The position numbers and the translations under genes were made by a program. From the NCBI RefSeq assembly GCF_018860425.1, contig NZ_JAHKPI010000025.1, positions 528,524-592,523 of the forward strand: a DNA stretch of 64,000 nt, read 5' to 3'. A model generated the notes under the pieces. That model was not told where the DNA came from. It did not search any database and saw only the letters and a program-made list of their open reading frames with translations. This stretch comes from Marinobacter sp. F3R08. Its GTDB lineage: Bacteria; Pseudomonadota; Gammaproteobacteria; Pseudomonadales; Oleiphilaceae. The stretch's first letter is position 1, and each line of letters begins with the position of its first letter. Shown here piece by piece: positions 41,456 to 51,931 of the stretch.

Positions 41456-42241
41456 TTACTCTTCAAGCTCACCCATGCCAGTGACGTTGAAGCCGGCATC
41501 TACGTACATGATCTCGCCGGTAATCCCGGAAGCCATGTCAGAGCCGAGAAACGCAGCTGCATTGCCTACCTCATCGATAGTCACGTTACGGCGTAACGGC
41601 GCACGTTTGGCGTTTTCGGCAAGCATCTTACGGAAACTCTTGATACCGGAGGCTGCAAGGGTTTTGATTGGACCTGCAGAGATGCCGTTTACGCGAATAC
41701 CATCACGGCCAAGGCTGGACGCCATATAACGAACGTTTGCTTCCAGAGAAGCCTTGGCAAGACCCATAACATTGTAGTTCTGAAGAACCTTCTCGGCACC
41801 CAGATAGCTCAGTGTTATCAGCGAGCTGCCCTCATGCATCATGCTCCGGGCACCCTTGGCCAGGGCAACAAAGCTATAGGAGCTGATGTCATGGGCAATG
41901 CGGAAGCCTTCACGGGTGGTGACATCAACATAGTTCCCATCCAGCTCGTGACCCGGCGCAAAGCCTACGGCGTGAACGATGATGTCAATGTTGTCCCAAT
42001 GCTTCCCCAGTTCCTTGAAGACGTTCTCAATTTCTTCGTCGCTGGCAACATCGCATGGAAAGGTCAGTTTGCTGCCCCATCCTTCCGCGAATTTCTCTAC
42101 CCGTGGCTGCAGCTTTTCGTTCTGGTAGGTAAATGCCAGTTCAGCGCCTTCACGCGCAAAGGCCTCGGCAATGCCATAAGCAATGGACAGTTTGCTGGCT
42201 ACGCCAACGATCAGTGCTTTCTTGCCACTGAGGATTCCCAT
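41456..42241 (-). CDS. fabI: Enoyl-[acyl-carrier-protein] reductase (NADH) FabI
   Basis: A 261-residue short-chain-dehydrogenase-like protein (E. coli FabI is 262). The ATG at 42241 has an AGGGAGAA ribosome site; the frame continues upstream for 23 residues without support. The FabI active site is intact: Tyr146, Tyr156 and Lys163 (Tyr-x6-Lys), and Gly93 at the known triclosan position. It performs the last reduction in each fatty-acid elongation cycle. It follows yejF after 65 bases, as in Pseudomonas. Confidence 0.95.
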   Translation of the reverse strand: MGILSGKKALIVGVASKLSIAYGIAEAFAREGAELAFTYQNEKLQPRVEKFAEGWGSKLTFPCDVASDEEIENVFKELGKHWDNIDIIVHAVGFAPGHELDGNYVDVTTREGFRIAHDISSYSFVALAKGARSMMHEGSSLITLSYLGAEKVLQNYNVMGLAKASLEANVRYMASSLGRDGIRVNGISAGPIKTLAASGIKSFRKMLAENAKRAPLRRNVTIDEVGNAAAFLGSDMASGITGEIMYVDAGFNVTGMGELEE

Positions 42242-42306
42242 GGGTCGTTCTCCCTGTGTTCCTGATTTTAGTGCATTATCCCTGAGTGCTCTGGTCGGGG
42301 TAACGC

Positions 42307-43911
42307 TCAAATAGTCGTAGTCGAGTGCTGGTAAAAGAACGCAGCATTCAGCAGCTCCCGGGTGTAATCCGCCCGGGGTGCATGGAAGATTTCGGCCGCC
42401 TGGCCGTACTCCACAATCCGGCCATGTTGGAGTACCAGCAATTTGTGGCTGAGGGCTCGTACAACCGCCAGGTCATGGCTGATAAAGATATAGCTTAGAC
42501 CATAACGGGACTGGATATCTCTCAAGAGCTCGATAACCTGTTTCTGCACCGTGCGGTCGAGGGCTGAGGTGGGTTCGTCCAGTATGATCAGATCCGGTTG
42601 CAGGACCAGTGCCCGCGCAATGGCAATGCGCTGACGTTGTCCGCCGGAAAACTCATGTGGGTAGCGGTGCCGTGCTTCCGGGTCCAAACCAACGTCGGTC
42701 AGTGCCCGGATCACTTTCTGGTCATGCTCGCCGGCATTTTGTGAGTCATGGATTTCCAGGCCCTCACGGATTATTTCGGCGATCGACATTCTCGGGCTCA
42801 AGCTTCCGAATGGATCCTGAAATACGATCTGTATCCGGCGTCGCCAGGGACGAAATTCCTTCTGGTTCAGCGCAGCCAGCTCTGTATCGTCCAGGCAGAT
42901 ACTACCGGTGCTGGCGGTCAGTTTCAGTAGCGCATGACCGATGGTGGTCTTGCCACTGCCGCTTTCTCCGACAATGCCGAGGGTTTCGCCGCGGTTCAGT
43001 TCAAAGGCGGCACTCTGAACGGCATGGAAAGACTCTTTCACCTTGCCGAAAAGATTCTTCCGGATGGTAAAACGGACGTCGAGCTGATCAACCGTGAGCA
43101 AGGGATGTGCCTGTTTTTCAGGGGCAGGTGGTGCCTCCGGGGGCTCGGCGTCAAGTAACTTTCGGGTATAGGCGTGCTGAGGATTTGAGAAGAGGCTGTC
43201 GGTATCTGCTTCCTCCACCAGCTTTCCGTGTTCCATCACTGCCACGCGGTCTGCATAGCGTCTGACAATGGTCAGATCATGGGTTATCAGGAGAATGGCC
43301 ATACCCAGCTTTTCCTGAAGATCCCGAAGCAGTTCCAGAACCTGCTTCTGTACGGTGACATCCAGTGCTGTGGTCGGTTCGTCCGCGATCAACAGGTCGG
43401 GCTCGTTGGCCAGTGCCATGGCGATCATAACGCGTTGTTTCTGCCCTCCGGACAGCTGGTGGGGATACGCGGTCAGCTTGCTTTCGGGGTTTTGTATGCC
43501 CACCAGCTCAAGCAGTTCCAGGCTGCGTTGTTTTGCCTGTGGCCCGCGCATGCCTCTGTGGAGCTCAAGTGTTTCCCCAATCTGTCTTTCAACCGTATGA
43601 AGGGGATTTAGCGACGTCATTGGCTCCTGGAAAATCATTCCGATCTCCCGTCCCCGGATCTGGCGTAGTCGCTTTTCCGGCGCGGCCAGAAGGTCTTCTC
43701 CCCGATAATGGATCTGACCACTCGGGTAACGGGCGTGGCGTGCATCAAGAAGGCGCAGGATCGACAGTGCGGAAATCGATTTCCCCGAACCACTTTCGCC
43801 AACCAGCGCGAGGGTTTCGCCCTCAGCAACGGCCAGTGAGAGTGACTCGACCGCAGGTGCGGCCTGATCGAAACAGATGGAGAGGTCGGAGATCTGAAGC
43901 AGTTGGCTCAT
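42307..43911 (-). CDS. yejF: Peptide ABC transporter, double ATP-binding protein YejF
   Basis: A 534-residue protein made of two complete ABC domains. The first has Walker A at 38-45 (GESGSGKS) and signature LSGGQKQR; the second repeats GESGSGKT and [16 protein letters not shown]. coli YejF is 529 residues. The ATG at 43911 has a GAGGAAGAG ribosome site and lies one base after the yejE stop. It energises import of short peptides; Yej/Npp systems also admit peptide antibiotics such as microcin C. Confidence 0.93.
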   Translation of the reverse strand: MSQLLQISDLSICFDQAAPAVESLSLAVAEGETLALVGESGSGKSISALSILRLLDARHARYPSGQIHYRGEDLLAAPEKRLRQIRGREIGMIFQEPMTSLNPLHTVERQIGETLELHRGMRGPQAKQRSLELLELVGIQNPESKLTAYPHQLSGGQKQRVMIAMALANEPDLLIADEPTTALDVTVQKQVLELLRDLQEKLGMAILLITHDLTIVRRYADRVAVMEHGKLVEEADTDSLFSNPQHAYTRKLLDAEPPEAPPAPEKQAHPLLTVDQLDVRFTIRKNLFGKVKESFHAVQSAAFELNRGETLGIVGESGSGKTTIGHALLKLTASTGSICLDDTELAALNQKEFRPWRRRIQIVFQDPFGSLSPRMSIAEIIREGLEIHDSQNAGEHDQKVIRALTDVGLDPEARHRYPHEFSGGQRQRIAIARALVLQPDLIILDEPTSALDRTVQKQVIELLRDIQSRYGLSYIFISHDLAVVRALSHKLLVLQHGRIVEYGQAAEIFHAPRADYTRELLNAAFFYQHSTTTI

Positions 43912-43912
43912 A

Positions 43913-44941
43913 TCAGCTCTTCCTCGGATCAAAGGCGTCGCGCACGGCTTCGCCGACAAACACCAGCAGGGTGAGCATCAGAGACAGCGAAACGAAGGCG
44001 GATATACCAAGCCAGGGTGCATGCAAGTTGGCCTTGCCCTGAGCAATAAGCTCTCCCAGCGATGGTGAGCCGGAGGGCAGACCAAAGCCGAGGAAATCCA
44101 GGGAGGTCAGTCCCGTGATTGCTCCTGTGAGAATGAACGGGAGAAAGGTCAGGGTGGCCACCATGGCGTTGGGCAGGATATGTCGGAACATGATTTTTCG
44201 GTTATCCAGACCAAGGGCCCTGGCGGCTTTTACGTATTCGAAGTTTCGGGCCCGTAGAAACTCTGCCCGGACCACATCTACCAGCCCCATCCAGCTGAAC
44301 AGCAGCATGATACCGAGCAGCCACCAAAAATTGGGCTGCACAATACTGGAAAGAATAATCAGCAGGTAAAGCACCGGTAGACCGGACCAGATTTCGATGA
44401 AGCGTTGGCCAAGGAGATCTGTCTTGCCCCCGTAGAAGCCCTGAATGGCACCAACTACAACGCCAACGATACAGCTGGCAATCGTCAGAGTCAGTCCAAA
44501 CAACACAGAAATGCGGAAGCCATAGATCACCCGTGCGGCAACATCACGGCCCTGGTCGTCGGTTCCCAGCCAGTTCTCGGCACTTGGTGGCGCTGGTGAC
44601 GGTACATCAAGATCGTAATTGATGGTGTTGTAACTGAAGCGGATCGGAGGCCAGAGCATCCAGCCGTTGGCGTTGATCTCGTCGGCTATAAATGGGTCCC
44701 GATAGTCGGCCTCTGTAGGGAGGAACCCGCCAAAGGTTTCTTCCGGGACAGACTCCGCCACCGGGAAATAAAAGTCGCCTTTGTAGGAGATAATCAGTGG
44801 TGCGTCATTAGCAATCACCTCCGCTACCAATGACAGGCTGAAGAGCAGCAGAAAGATCCACAAAGACCATAAACCTCTGCGGTTTTTCCGGAAGTTCCTG
44901 AGGCGTCTCTGTTGAATCGGGGTAAGGGACCGAATGCTCAT
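43913..44941 (-). CDS. yejE: Peptide ABC transporter permease YejE
   Basis: A 342-residue inner-membrane permease. The N-terminal helix ([20 protein letters not shown]) is followed by a periplasmic loop and five further helices. The EAA loop that docks on YejF is [20 protein letters not shown]. The block [17 protein letters not shown] is typical of OppC/DppC-type permeases. It overlaps yejB by 4 bases and abuts yejF. Confidence 0.93.
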   Translation of the reverse strand: MSIRSLTPIQQRRLRNFRKNRRGLWSLWIFLLLFSLSLVAEVIANDAPLIISYKGDFYFPVAESVPEETFGGFLPTEADYRDPFIADEINANGWMLWPPIRFSYNTINYDLDVPSPAPPSAENWLGTDDQGRDVAARVIYGFRISVLFGLTLTIASCIVGVVVGAIQGFYGGKTDLLGQRFIEIWSGLPVLYLLIILSSIVQPNFWWLLGIMLLFSWMGLVDVVRAEFLRARNFEYVKAARALGLDNRKIMFRHILPNAMVATLTFLPFILTGAITGLTSLDFLGFGLPSGSPSLGELIAQGKANLHAPWLGISAFVSLSLMLTLLVFVGEAVRDAFDPRKS

Positions 44942-46023
44942 GCGCCCTCCCGACTCTCGAAATCGATCCGCGGATCAACCAGAACATAGGTGATATCGCT
45001 GATCAACTTAAGAATCAGTCCCATCAGCGTAAAAATGAACAAGGTGCCGAAGATTACCGGGTAATCCCGGTTCAGAGCTGCCTCGAAGCCCAGAAGTCCC
45101 AGTCCATCGAGGGAGAAAATGACTTCAATGAGCAACGATCCGGTGAAGAACAGGGAAACCAGAACCCCGGGCAGGCTGGCGATGACAATCAGCATGGCAT
45201 TACGGAAAACGTGGCCATACAGCACTTCTTTCTGGTCCAGGCCTTTGGCTCGGGCAGTGACCACGTATTGTTTTCCGATTTCATCCAGGAAGGAATTTTT
45301 GGTGAGCAGTGTCAGGGTGGCAAAACCCCCAATAACATTGGCGGTGACCGGCAGAGCCAGATGCCAGAAGTAGTCACCAATTTTCTGATACCAGGCAAGC
45401 TCTTCGAAATTGGATGAGGTCAGTCCGCGGAGCGGAAACCAGTCAAAGTAACTGCCGCCGGCAAAGAGTACGATCAGAAGTATGGCAAACAGGAAGCCCG
45501 GTATGGCATAGCCGACCACGATAGCGGAGCTGGTCCAGACATCGAAGCGGGAGCCATCACTGACGGCCTTCCGGATGCCCAGGGGAATCGATATCAAATA
45601 GATGATCAGTGTTGACCAGAGCCCAAGAGAGATGGAAACGGGCATTTTGTCGAGAATCAGGTCAATAACGCTTTTTTCACGGAAGAAGGAGTCGCCGAAA
45701 TTAAAGGTGGCGTAGTCGCCAAGCATCTTGAAGAAGCGCTCATGGGCAGGCTTGTCGAAGCCATACATGACCTCGATTTCTTTCAGGAGTTCATCCGGAA
45801 TGCCCCGTGAGCCACGCGTGTCTCCCGAGGAGTCAGCTACTTCGCCGCCGGTGCCACCGCCAGACGCCCGGGCGAGGGCACTGCCGCCGTGGCCTTCCAT
45901 TTCCGCAATGAGCTGCTCAACCGGGCCGCCGGGAGCGGCCTGAACGATGACAAAGTTGAGTAGCATGATGCCGATCAGCGTGGGAATGATCAGCGCAAGG
46001 CGCCTGAGTATGTAAATGCCCAT
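44938..46023 (-). CDS. yejB: Peptide ABC transporter permease YejB
   Basis: A 361-residue permease of the OppB/DppB type (E. coli YejB is 364). The first helix is [20 protein letters not shown], and the EAA loop is [21 protein letters not shown] Gly/Ser-rich insert near residues 48-72 lies in the first periplasmic loop. It forms the channel with YejE, whose start it overlaps; yejA ends 15 bases upstream. Confidence 0.93.
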   Translation of the reverse strand: MGIYILRRLALIIPTLIGIMLLNFVIVQAAPGGPVEQLIAEMEGHGGSALARASGGGTGGEVADSSGDTRGSRGIPDELLKEIEVMYGFDKPAHERFFKMLGDYATFNFGDSFFREKSVIDLILDKMPVSISLGLWSTLIIYLISIPLGIRKAVSDGSRFDVWTSSAIVVGYAIPGFLFAILLIVLFAGGSYFDWFPLRGLTSSNFEELAWYQKIGDYFWHLALPVTANVIGGFATLTLLTKNSFLDEIGKQYVVTARAKGLDQKEVLYGHVFRNAMLIVIASLPGVLVSLFFTGSLLIEVIFSLDGLGLLGFEAALNRDYPVIFGTLFIFTLMGLILKLISDITYVLVDPRIDFESREGA

Positions 46024-46038
46024 TTAGCGGCGTGTTCC

Positions 46039-47862
46039 TCAGGGCTTAGCCCACCAGTTATCCAGATCGATGCCATTCTTCGGCGTATTAACCGGCCGCT
46101 GCAGACGGTTCCAGTAGGCAACGCGGTCGCTTCTCAGGTGCCAGTGAGGAATGACGTAGTAATGATGGAGCAGAACCCGGTCCAGGGCTCTCGTCCGGAA
46201 TACCAGTTCTTCGCGGTCGGGGGCCTGGATAACCATGCTCACAAGCTCGTCGATCACCGGATCATTCACACCCATATAATTACGCGATCCTTTGGCATCC
46301 ACTGTGGAGGAATGCCAGTATTCCCGCTGTTCGTTACCCGGTGAATCAGATTGGCCGAACACCTGGGTGATCATGTCGAAATCAAACTCCCGCAGGCGCT
46401 GGATATACTGGTTGCTGTCCACAAGGCGGACAGTGACATCGATGCCAAGCCTGCCTAGATTGTTTTTGAAGGGCAGTACAACCCGTTCAAAGCTTTTCTG
46501 AAACAGCAGGATCTCGAAAGCCAGTGGTTCTCCGGTTTGTCCGTGTACCATTTTGCCATCCCGGATTTCATAGCCGGCTGCCGTCAATAGCTCCATTGCG
46601 GTTTTCAGGTTCTGGCGAAGCCCCTGCCGACCTTCGGTGCTGGGCGGATGGTATTCTCTGGTAAAGACATCCTCAGGTAGCTGGTTCCTGTAGGGTTCGA
46701 GTATTTCCAGTTCACGACCGGTTGGAAGACCGGAGGAGGCCAGGTCACTGTTTTCAAAATAGCTGTCGGTACGGGTGTACTGATCGAAGAACAGGTTCTT
46801 GTTGGCCCACTGGAAATCGAAACCATAGGCGAGCGCCTCACGTACGAGCGGGTCGGAAAACACCTTTCGCCGGGTATTGAACGCAAAGCCCTGCATGCCG
46901 GAAGGGCGGTGGTGCTCAATGGCTTCTTTGATAATCGTGCCATTATCGAAGCGTTCACCGGTGTAGGCGGTAGCCCAGTTCTTGGCGGATGACTCCAGCC
47001 GGAAGTCAAAGCTACCCGCTTTGAAGGCTTCCAGGGCCACGGTGTCATCGGTGTAGTAGTCATAAGTGATCTGGTCGAAGTTGAATCGACCTTTCCGAGC
47101 GCCCAGATCCTGCGCCCAATAATCCTTGACCCGCTCATAGGTAATGGAGCGACCGGCCTCGAAGTCGCTGATCCGATAGGGCCCACTACCCACCGGTGGA
47201 TTGAGGCCATTTTTCCCAAATTCGCGATCCGCCCAGTAGTGCGCTGGAAGAATGGGCATTTGCCCGAGAATCAGTGGCAGTTCGCGGTTGCTGGTATCAC
47301 TGAAATCAAAACGGACTCGTCGGGGACTCTCAACGGTCACTGTGCTGACGTCGGCGTAGTAATTCCGGAAGAACGGGTGGCCTTTGGAAATGAGCGTGTC
47401 GAAGGAGAACTTCACATCATTGGCGGTAATCGGCTGGCCATCGTGAAATCTGGCGTGTTCCCGAAGGTTGAAGACAACGTAGCTGCGGTCGTCGGGCGTC
47501 TCCAGTGATTCTGCAATCAGTCCATAAGCGGAGAAGGGCTCGTCGTCAGATGATTCCAGCAGTGTGTCATAAAGATAGGTGCTGATGCCTGCTGCGGCGA
47601 CGCCCCGGATATCAAATGGATTGAATGAATCAAAGCCGTTAGCGACAACCGCCATTTTAAGTGTGCCGCCCTTGGGCGCGTCGGCATTCACATAATCGAA
47701 GTGGCTGAACCCCGGCGGGTATTTCGGTTCGCCGTGCATGGCAATGCCATGTTCCGGCACTGCCTCGTCGGCGAAGGAAAGCGTTGAGATAAAAGGTGTG
47801 GCAATGAGCGCCAGGGCTGAAAAAAACGACGTAAGGGGTTGGGCTTTCCGTGTTCTTGTCAT
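46039..47862 (-). CDS. yejA: Periplasmic peptide-binding protein YejA
   Basis: A 607-residue family 5 solute-binding protein with a signal peptide (about 1-31, cleavage near SFA). Early blocks GIAMHGEPKYPPGFSHFDYV and GGTLKMAVVANGFDSFNPFD are characteristic of YejA. It delivers peptides to YejBEF. It begins only 12 bases after mltD, a lytic transglycosylase gene, on the same strand, which hints that murein-derived peptides may be among the ligands (inference). Confidence 0.93.
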   Translation of the reverse strand: MTRTRKAQPLTSFFSALALIATPFISTLSFADEAVPEHGIAMHGEPKYPPGFSHFDYVNADAPKGGTLKMAVVANGFDSFNPFDIRGVAAAGISTYLYDTLLESSDDEPFSAYGLIAESLETPDDRSYVVFNLREHARFHDGQPITANDVKFSFDTLISKGHPFFRNYYADVSTVTVESPRRVRFDFSDTSNRELPLILGQMPILPAHYWADREFGKNGLNPPVGSGPYRISDFEAGRSITYERVKDYWAQDLGARKGRFNFDQITYDYYTDDTVALEAFKAGSFDFRLESSAKNWATAYTGERFDNGTIIKEAIEHHRPSGMQGFAFNTRRKVFSDPLVREALAYGFDFQWANKNLFFDQYTRTDSYFENSDLASSGLPTGRELEILEPYRNQLPEDVFTREYHPPSTEGRQGLRQNLKTAMELLTAAGYEIRDGKMVHGQTGEPLAFEILLFQKSFERVVLPFKNNLGRLGIDVTVRLVDSNQYIQRLREFDFDMITQVFGQSDSPGNEQREYWHSSTVDAKGSRNYMGVNDPVIDELVSMVIQAPDREELVFRTRALDRVLLHHYYVIPHWHLRSDRVAYWNRLQRPVNTPKNGIDLDNWWAKP

Positions 47863-47874
47863 AAGTCTCGCACG

Positions 47875-49566
47875 TCAGGGACTGTTTCGGATATCAACGT
47901 AGAGTACCAGACTTTGCCCGGGTTGCAGATAACGGGCGGTATTCAGATCGTTCCAGCTTGCGATATCCCTCACATTGACGGAAAACCGGCTGGCAATCCG
48001 GGCCAGAGAGTCGCCTTTTCGTACCCGATAACCGACCTTGCGAACCATGGCTTTTCCACGGTCACTGTTCGCTGCTACGACCGTTGGCTGGCTGGTTTTG
48101 GACCAGATGACAAGATCCTTGCCTGGCATTAGTGGATCGCCAGGCGCCATACCATTCCAGGCAGCAACTTCCCGCACTGTAACCCGGTGCTCACGGGCGA
48201 TATCCCAGAAGGTATCGCCTTTGCGAACCGTGTAATGGACCTTGTTCCCCTCGCGTTTTCTGGCCTGTTTGCGCTCCAGACGCTGGGATGCACTGAGGGC
48301 ATAGGCGTCGCTGCCCTTGGATGCAGATGGAATCATCAGGCGCTGGCCGATACGGATCAAATCACTGTTGAGACTGTTGACCTGCTGAAGCACGGAGGGC
48401 GTCGTTGAAAATTTCCGGGAGATCGAGTTCAGGCTGTCGCCAGCTTTAACTACGTAGTTTTGCCAGGAAACTCTCTCGTTCGCAGGGATCTCAGCCAGCG
48501 CGGTGCGGAAAGAGTCGGCGTTCTTCACCGGAATCAGCAGCCGATGAGGGCCATCAGGGGCGGTCGCCCAGCGGTTGTAGGAAGGATTGAGCAGATAAAT
48601 CTCGTCAACATCCACGCCTGCCAATTCCGCCGCCTGGGCAAGATCCATCTGGGAGCCCGTCTCAACGATTTCGAAATAGGGTTCATCTTTTAGAGAAGGT
48701 AGTTTGACCCCGTAAGCCTCGGGATTATCGAAGATTTTCGCCAGAGCGATCAGCTTGGGGACGTAATGACGGGTTTCCTGTGGCAGTTGAAGAGACCAGA
48801 AGTCCGTAGGTTTGTTGCTGTTCCTGTTCCTTCGCATGGCACTGGAGACTGTACCTCCGCCACTGTTATAGGCGGCGAGCGCTAGCGTATGGTCGCCGTC
48901 GAAGCGATTGGCCAGACGATCAAGGTAGGTCAGTGCCGCGTTCGTGGCGGCAATAACATCCCGACGATCATCGTGCCACCAGCTCTGGGTCAGGCCAAAA
49001 TATTTTCCGGTAGAAGGAATAAACTGCCAGAGTCCTGCGGCCCGGCCATGGGAATAGGCGAAGGGATCGAACGCACTTTCAACAATTGGAAGCAGGGCAT
49101 ACTCTGCCGGTAAGCCTCTCTGTTCCGTCTCGTTCACAATGTAATGGAGGTACCGGCTGCCGCGCTCAACAACCCGTTCGATATAATGTGGATGCCGGGT
49201 ATACCAGCTCAGCTGGTCCTTTACGCGTTGATTATCAACGTCGTGATCAAGGACAAAGCCCGAACGCAGACGGGCCCACAAATCGTTCTTAACAAGAGCT
49301 TCTTCTCCCGTTTTCTGAGCTGGATTATCGAGTTTTTCCCGGGCGTCCCTGGCGGCAACCTTCAGTTCAGGAGCGATGGCTTCGTCCAATGGCTCGTGCT
49401 GGGCTTCGTCGCCGGACTCGACCGCTTTTTTCAGTCCTTCATCACCCGCAGCGACAGTGACTTCGTCTGTGTTCAGCGGGTTTTCACCGTCCTGGCTGAT
49501 CAGGCTACTGCAGCCGCTGGCGAGGGCGCCGGCGAAAAATAAAAATGATAATCGACTGACCGACAT
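47875..49566 (-). CDS. mltD: Membrane-bound lytic murein transglycosylase D
   Basis: A 563-residue lipoprotein with lipobox LASGC (Cys19), an SLT-type catalytic domain with Glu163 in VESAFDPFAYSHGRAAGLWQ, and three LysM peptidoglycan-binding repeats (starting near YVVKAGDSL, YTVRKGDTF and YRVRKGDSL). It cleaves glycan strands to 1,6-anhydromuropeptides at the outer membrane's inner face. It leads the leftward group mltD-yejA-yejB-yejE-yejF-fabI and has a good promoter. Confidence 0.95.
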   Translation of the reverse strand: MSVSRLSFLFFAGALASGCSSLISQDGENPLNTDEVTVAAGDEGLKKAVESGDEAQHEPLDEAIAPELKVAARDAREKLDNPAQKTGEEALVKNDLWARLRSGFVLDHDVDNQRVKDQLSWYTRHPHYIERVVERGSRYLHYIVNETEQRGLPAEYALLPIVESAFDPFAYSHGRAAGLWQFIPSTGKYFGLTQSWWHDDRRDVIAATNAALTYLDRLANRFDGDHTLALAAYNSGGGTVSSAMRRNRNSNKPTDFWSLQLPQETRHYVPKLIALAKIFDNPEAYGVKLPSLKDEPYFEIVETGSQMDLAQAAELAGVDVDEIYLLNPSYNRWATAPDGPHRLLIPVKNADSFRTALAEIPANERVSWQNYVVKAGDSLNSISRKFSTTPSVLQQVNSLNSDLIRIGQRLMIPSASKGSDAYALSASQRLERKQARKREGNKVHYTVRKGDTFWDIAREHRVTVREVAAWNGMAPGDPLMPGKDLVIWSKTSQPTVVAANSDRGKAMVRKVGYRVRKGDSLARIASRFSVNVRDIASWNDLNTARYLQPGQSLVLYVDIRNSP

Positions 49567-49652
49567 AGAAGATTTCCGGTTTCAGGTTGAAGCCGGATCC
49601 AGGGTCTGAAATGCCGGCACAGTGAACAATTTACGGTCACAAATTTGCAACG

Positions 49653-49682
49653 ATTTTATGGGACCGATTTAAAAACGGTCAA
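49653..49682 (-). promoter_or_regulatory. Probable promoter of mltD
   Basis: On the minus strand, -35 TTGACC (49682-49677), an 18-base spacer and -10 TAAAAT (49658-49653), about 87 bases before the mltD ATG. The -35 and spacer contain a GACCG/CGGTC inverted repeat. Confidence 0.6.
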
Positions 49683-49686
49683 GAAA

Positions 49687-49709
49687 CCTCTCGTTACGGC
49701 TCTGAGAGG
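49687..49709 (-). terminator. Weak terminator after gloB
   Basis: A 6-bp stem CCTCTC/GAGAGG with an 11-base loop, followed on the minus strand by TTTCTT, placed just downstream of the gloB stop and upstream of the mltD promoter. Confidence 0.4.
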
Positions 49710-49735
49710 ATTTGTTAAGTGCGTATCGTCGAACG

Positions 49736-50530
49736 TCAGAAGTTATCCTTGCCGTGGCGTATCGCCGCAAAGATGGCGTTGTCAGAATCCGCTGGCAGTC
49801 CCTGCTTTGCACAATAGGCTCGTGTAGCTGCGATAACGGCCGGATCGTCCCAGCGCAGGAAAGGATTCAGTTGCCTCTCGTTTTCAAGCACCGACGGTAC
49901 GGTAGCTATTCCGGCATTGCGGGCAGACTGGCATTGCGTCTCGAACTGTTTGAGGCCTTCATCTTCCGGTAACCAACTACGGGCAAACCGGAGATTGGCA
50001 AGCGTATATTCATGGGCGCAATATACGGCGGTTTTTCCTGGTAGAGCTCTCAGCGTCTGAAGGGACTGACGCATTTGTGCAGGGGTGCCTTCGAACAGCC
50101 GTCCGCAGCCACAGACAAACAAGGTATCGCCGCAGAACAAAACCGGTCGGCCCTCAATTTCGACATCTGTGAAATAGGCAATGTGATCCAGTGTATGCCC
50201 GGGCACTCCCAGTACCTGAAATGTCAGCCCTTTCCAAACCACCTCATCGCCGGGGCGGACCAGGTGATTGCTACCCTGATAGGGTGAGTCTGCGGGGCCG
50301 ATTACCCGGCAGTCCGGAAAGCTGGCAAGCAACTCTTTAATGCCACCGACATGGTCCGGGTGGTGGTGGGTCACCAGAATGGTGTCCAGCACAAGATTTT
50401 TCCTGGCCAAGTGGTTCAGGACTGGCTGTGCCTGACCTGGATCGACAACCAGTGTTTTTCCGCTGGCGGCATCGGAAAGGCACCAGATATAGTTGTCACT
50501 GAAAGCGGGTATGGCGGAAATGGTCAGCAT
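49736..50530 (-). CDS. gloB: Hydroxyacylglutathione hydrolase (glyoxalase II)
   Basis: A 264-residue metallo-beta-lactamase-fold hydrolase from the ATG at 50530 (an upstream in-frame ATG would add 4 residues). The metal-binding motif THHHPDH is at 54-60, further ligands are in GHTLDH and FCGDTLF, and the family motif [13 protein letters not shown] is present. It hydrolyses S-lactoylglutathione in methylglyoxal detoxification. It is divergent from the methyltransferase gene, an arrangement shared with Pseudomonas. Confidence 0.94.
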   Translation of the reverse strand: MLTISAIPAFSDNYIWCLSDAASGKTLVVDPGQAQPVLNHLARKNLVLDTILVTHHHPDHVGGIKELLASFPDCRVIGPADSPYQGSNHLVRPGDEVVWKGLTFQVLGVPGHTLDHIAYFTDVEIEGRPVLFCGDTLFVCGCGRLFEGTPAQMRQSLQTLRALPGKTAVYCAHEYTLANLRFARSWLPEDEGLKQFETQCQSARNAGIATVPSVLENERQLNPFLRWDDPAVIAATRAYCAKQGLPADSDNAIFAAIRHGKDNF

Positions 50531-50627
50531 AAGGCCCCACATGTGATTGTCGAATGTGGCTGATATGATAGAGCATTAAACACAAGGTCCCAACCGCAGG
50601 TCAGGGCTCCGGGAGAGTGACGCAAGG

Positions 50628-51419
50628 GTGAGTGAATCCGTCGCAATTGATTATTCCACCAGGCATGAGAGCTTTGAGCGCTGGTTCCAAAGCCCGTTGG
50701 GGCGTGCTTTGCTGGCGGATCAAAGGCGGTTTCTGGATGCTGAGCTTCAGAATCTCACCGGTGCAAGGCAATTACAGGTTGGCGTCAGTCATCGGCTTCC
50801 GCTGGCAACAGGCACTGATTTCTCACAGCGAATAATTGCAACACCGCGATGGTTTCCCAACATGCCCGATGGGGTGGCTATCTGTGATGCTGACGAGCTT
50901 GCCTTTCCGGGCGACTCCATGGATCTGGTCGTAATGCATCATACCGCTGACTTTTCACCTTGTCCTCATCAGGTCATCCGCGAGGCTGCGAGAGTACTCA
51001 GGGGCGAGGGCACCATGGTGTTGATTGGCTTCAATCCTCTCAGCCTCTGGGGTGTGCGAAAACTCATTGCCAGAAGTAATGAGGGCCCATGGGGCGGGCG
51101 CTTTCTTCTTCGGGGCAGGATGGAAGACTGGCTCCGCCTGCTGGGCTTCGAAGTAGAAGAGTCTGTTACCCGGTTTTTCCGGGTGCCCCTGCAAAGAGGC
51201 GCCCGGAAAGTGGTGAGCCGGGTTGATAATCGGCTATCAGGTAACAGGTTTCTGCCAGTGGGGGGCTATTACTGTATCCTTGCCAAAAAACGCGTGCATG
51301 CCCGGCTGCCACGCCGTCCGGTCTGGCGACAGAGCAAAGTCATTGCCATGCCGGGTACCAGGGCCGTAGGCGCTTCGCGCGGCTGTAGCAGAAATGATTC
51401 ACCCGTAAACAAGCTTTAG
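50628..51419 (+). CDS. Class I SAM-dependent methyltransferase, substrate unknown
   Basis: A 263-residue protein starting at GTG. The methyltransferase core is recognisable from ICDADELAFPGDSMDLVVMHH (motifs II and III) and the post-motif helix REAARVLRGEGTMVLIGFNP, but motif I is poor (LQVGVSHR instead of a glycine-rich loop). The tail after about 225 is basic and probably unstructured. It lies between gloB and rnhA, as its Pseudomonas counterpart does. The substrate is not known. Confidence 0.8.
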   Translation: MSESVAIDYSTRHESFERWFQSPLGRALLADQRRFLDAELQNLTGARQLQVGVSHRLPLATGTDFSQRIIATPRWFPNMPDGVAICDADELAFPGDSMDLVVMHHTADFSPCPHQVIREAARVLRGEGTMVLIGFNPLSLWGVRKLIARSNEGPWGGRFLLRGRMEDWLRLLGFEVEESVTRFFRVPLQRGARKVVSRVDNRLSGNRFLPVGGYYCILAKKRVHARLPRRPVWRQSKVIAMPGTRAVGASRGCSRNDSPVNKL

Positions 51420-51450
51420 TAAACCATTGAATTTGGTATCAGGAGACTGA

Positions 51451-51894
51451 ATGGCCGGCAAGGTAATTCTATACACAGACGGCGCCTGTAAGGGCAATCC
51501 TGGCCCGGGAGGCTGGGGGGTAGTGCTGCGATACGGCGATGTTCGCAAAACCCTGCATGGCGGCGAAGCGGCAACAACCAATAATCGCATGGAGCTTATG
51601 GCTGCTATTCGCGGTCTTGAAGCCCTTAAGCGTGCCTGTGAGGTGGAGCTGTTCACGGACTCCCAATATGTCCGGAAAGGTATCACTGAATGGATGGCAG
51701 GCTGGAAGCGGAATGGCTGGAGAACCGCTGCAAAAAAGCCGGTCAAGAACGAAGATCTATGGCGGGAGCTGGATACGGAAGTGGCCAGGCATAAGGTCAA
51801 CTGGCACTGGGTCAAAGGACATTCCGGAGTACCGGATAACGAACTGGCGGATGAGCTCGCCAACCGTGGCGTTGAAGAGCTGACCAACGCTTAG
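51451..51894 (+). CDS. rnhA: Ribonuclease HI
   Basis: A 147-residue enzyme with all four catalytic residues at the E. coli positions: Asp10 ([16 protein letters not shown]), Glu48, Asp70 (LFTDSQYV) and Asp134. It degrades RNA in RNA-DNA hybrids. dnaQ follows within 40 bases, the common rnhA-dnaQ pairing, though here both genes run in the same direction as in Pseudomonas, not divergently as in E. coli. Confidence 0.96.
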   Translation: MAGKVILYTDGACKGNPGPGGWGVVLRYGDVRKTLHGGEAATTNNRMELMAAIRGLEALKRACEVELFTDSQYVRKGITEWMAGWKRNGWRTAAKKPVKNEDLWRELDTEVARHKVNWHWVKGHSGVPDNELADELANRGVEELTNA

Positions 51895-51931
51895 GCGTGT
51901 GTCGCAAAACACAGAGAACCGGGTACAGGCA

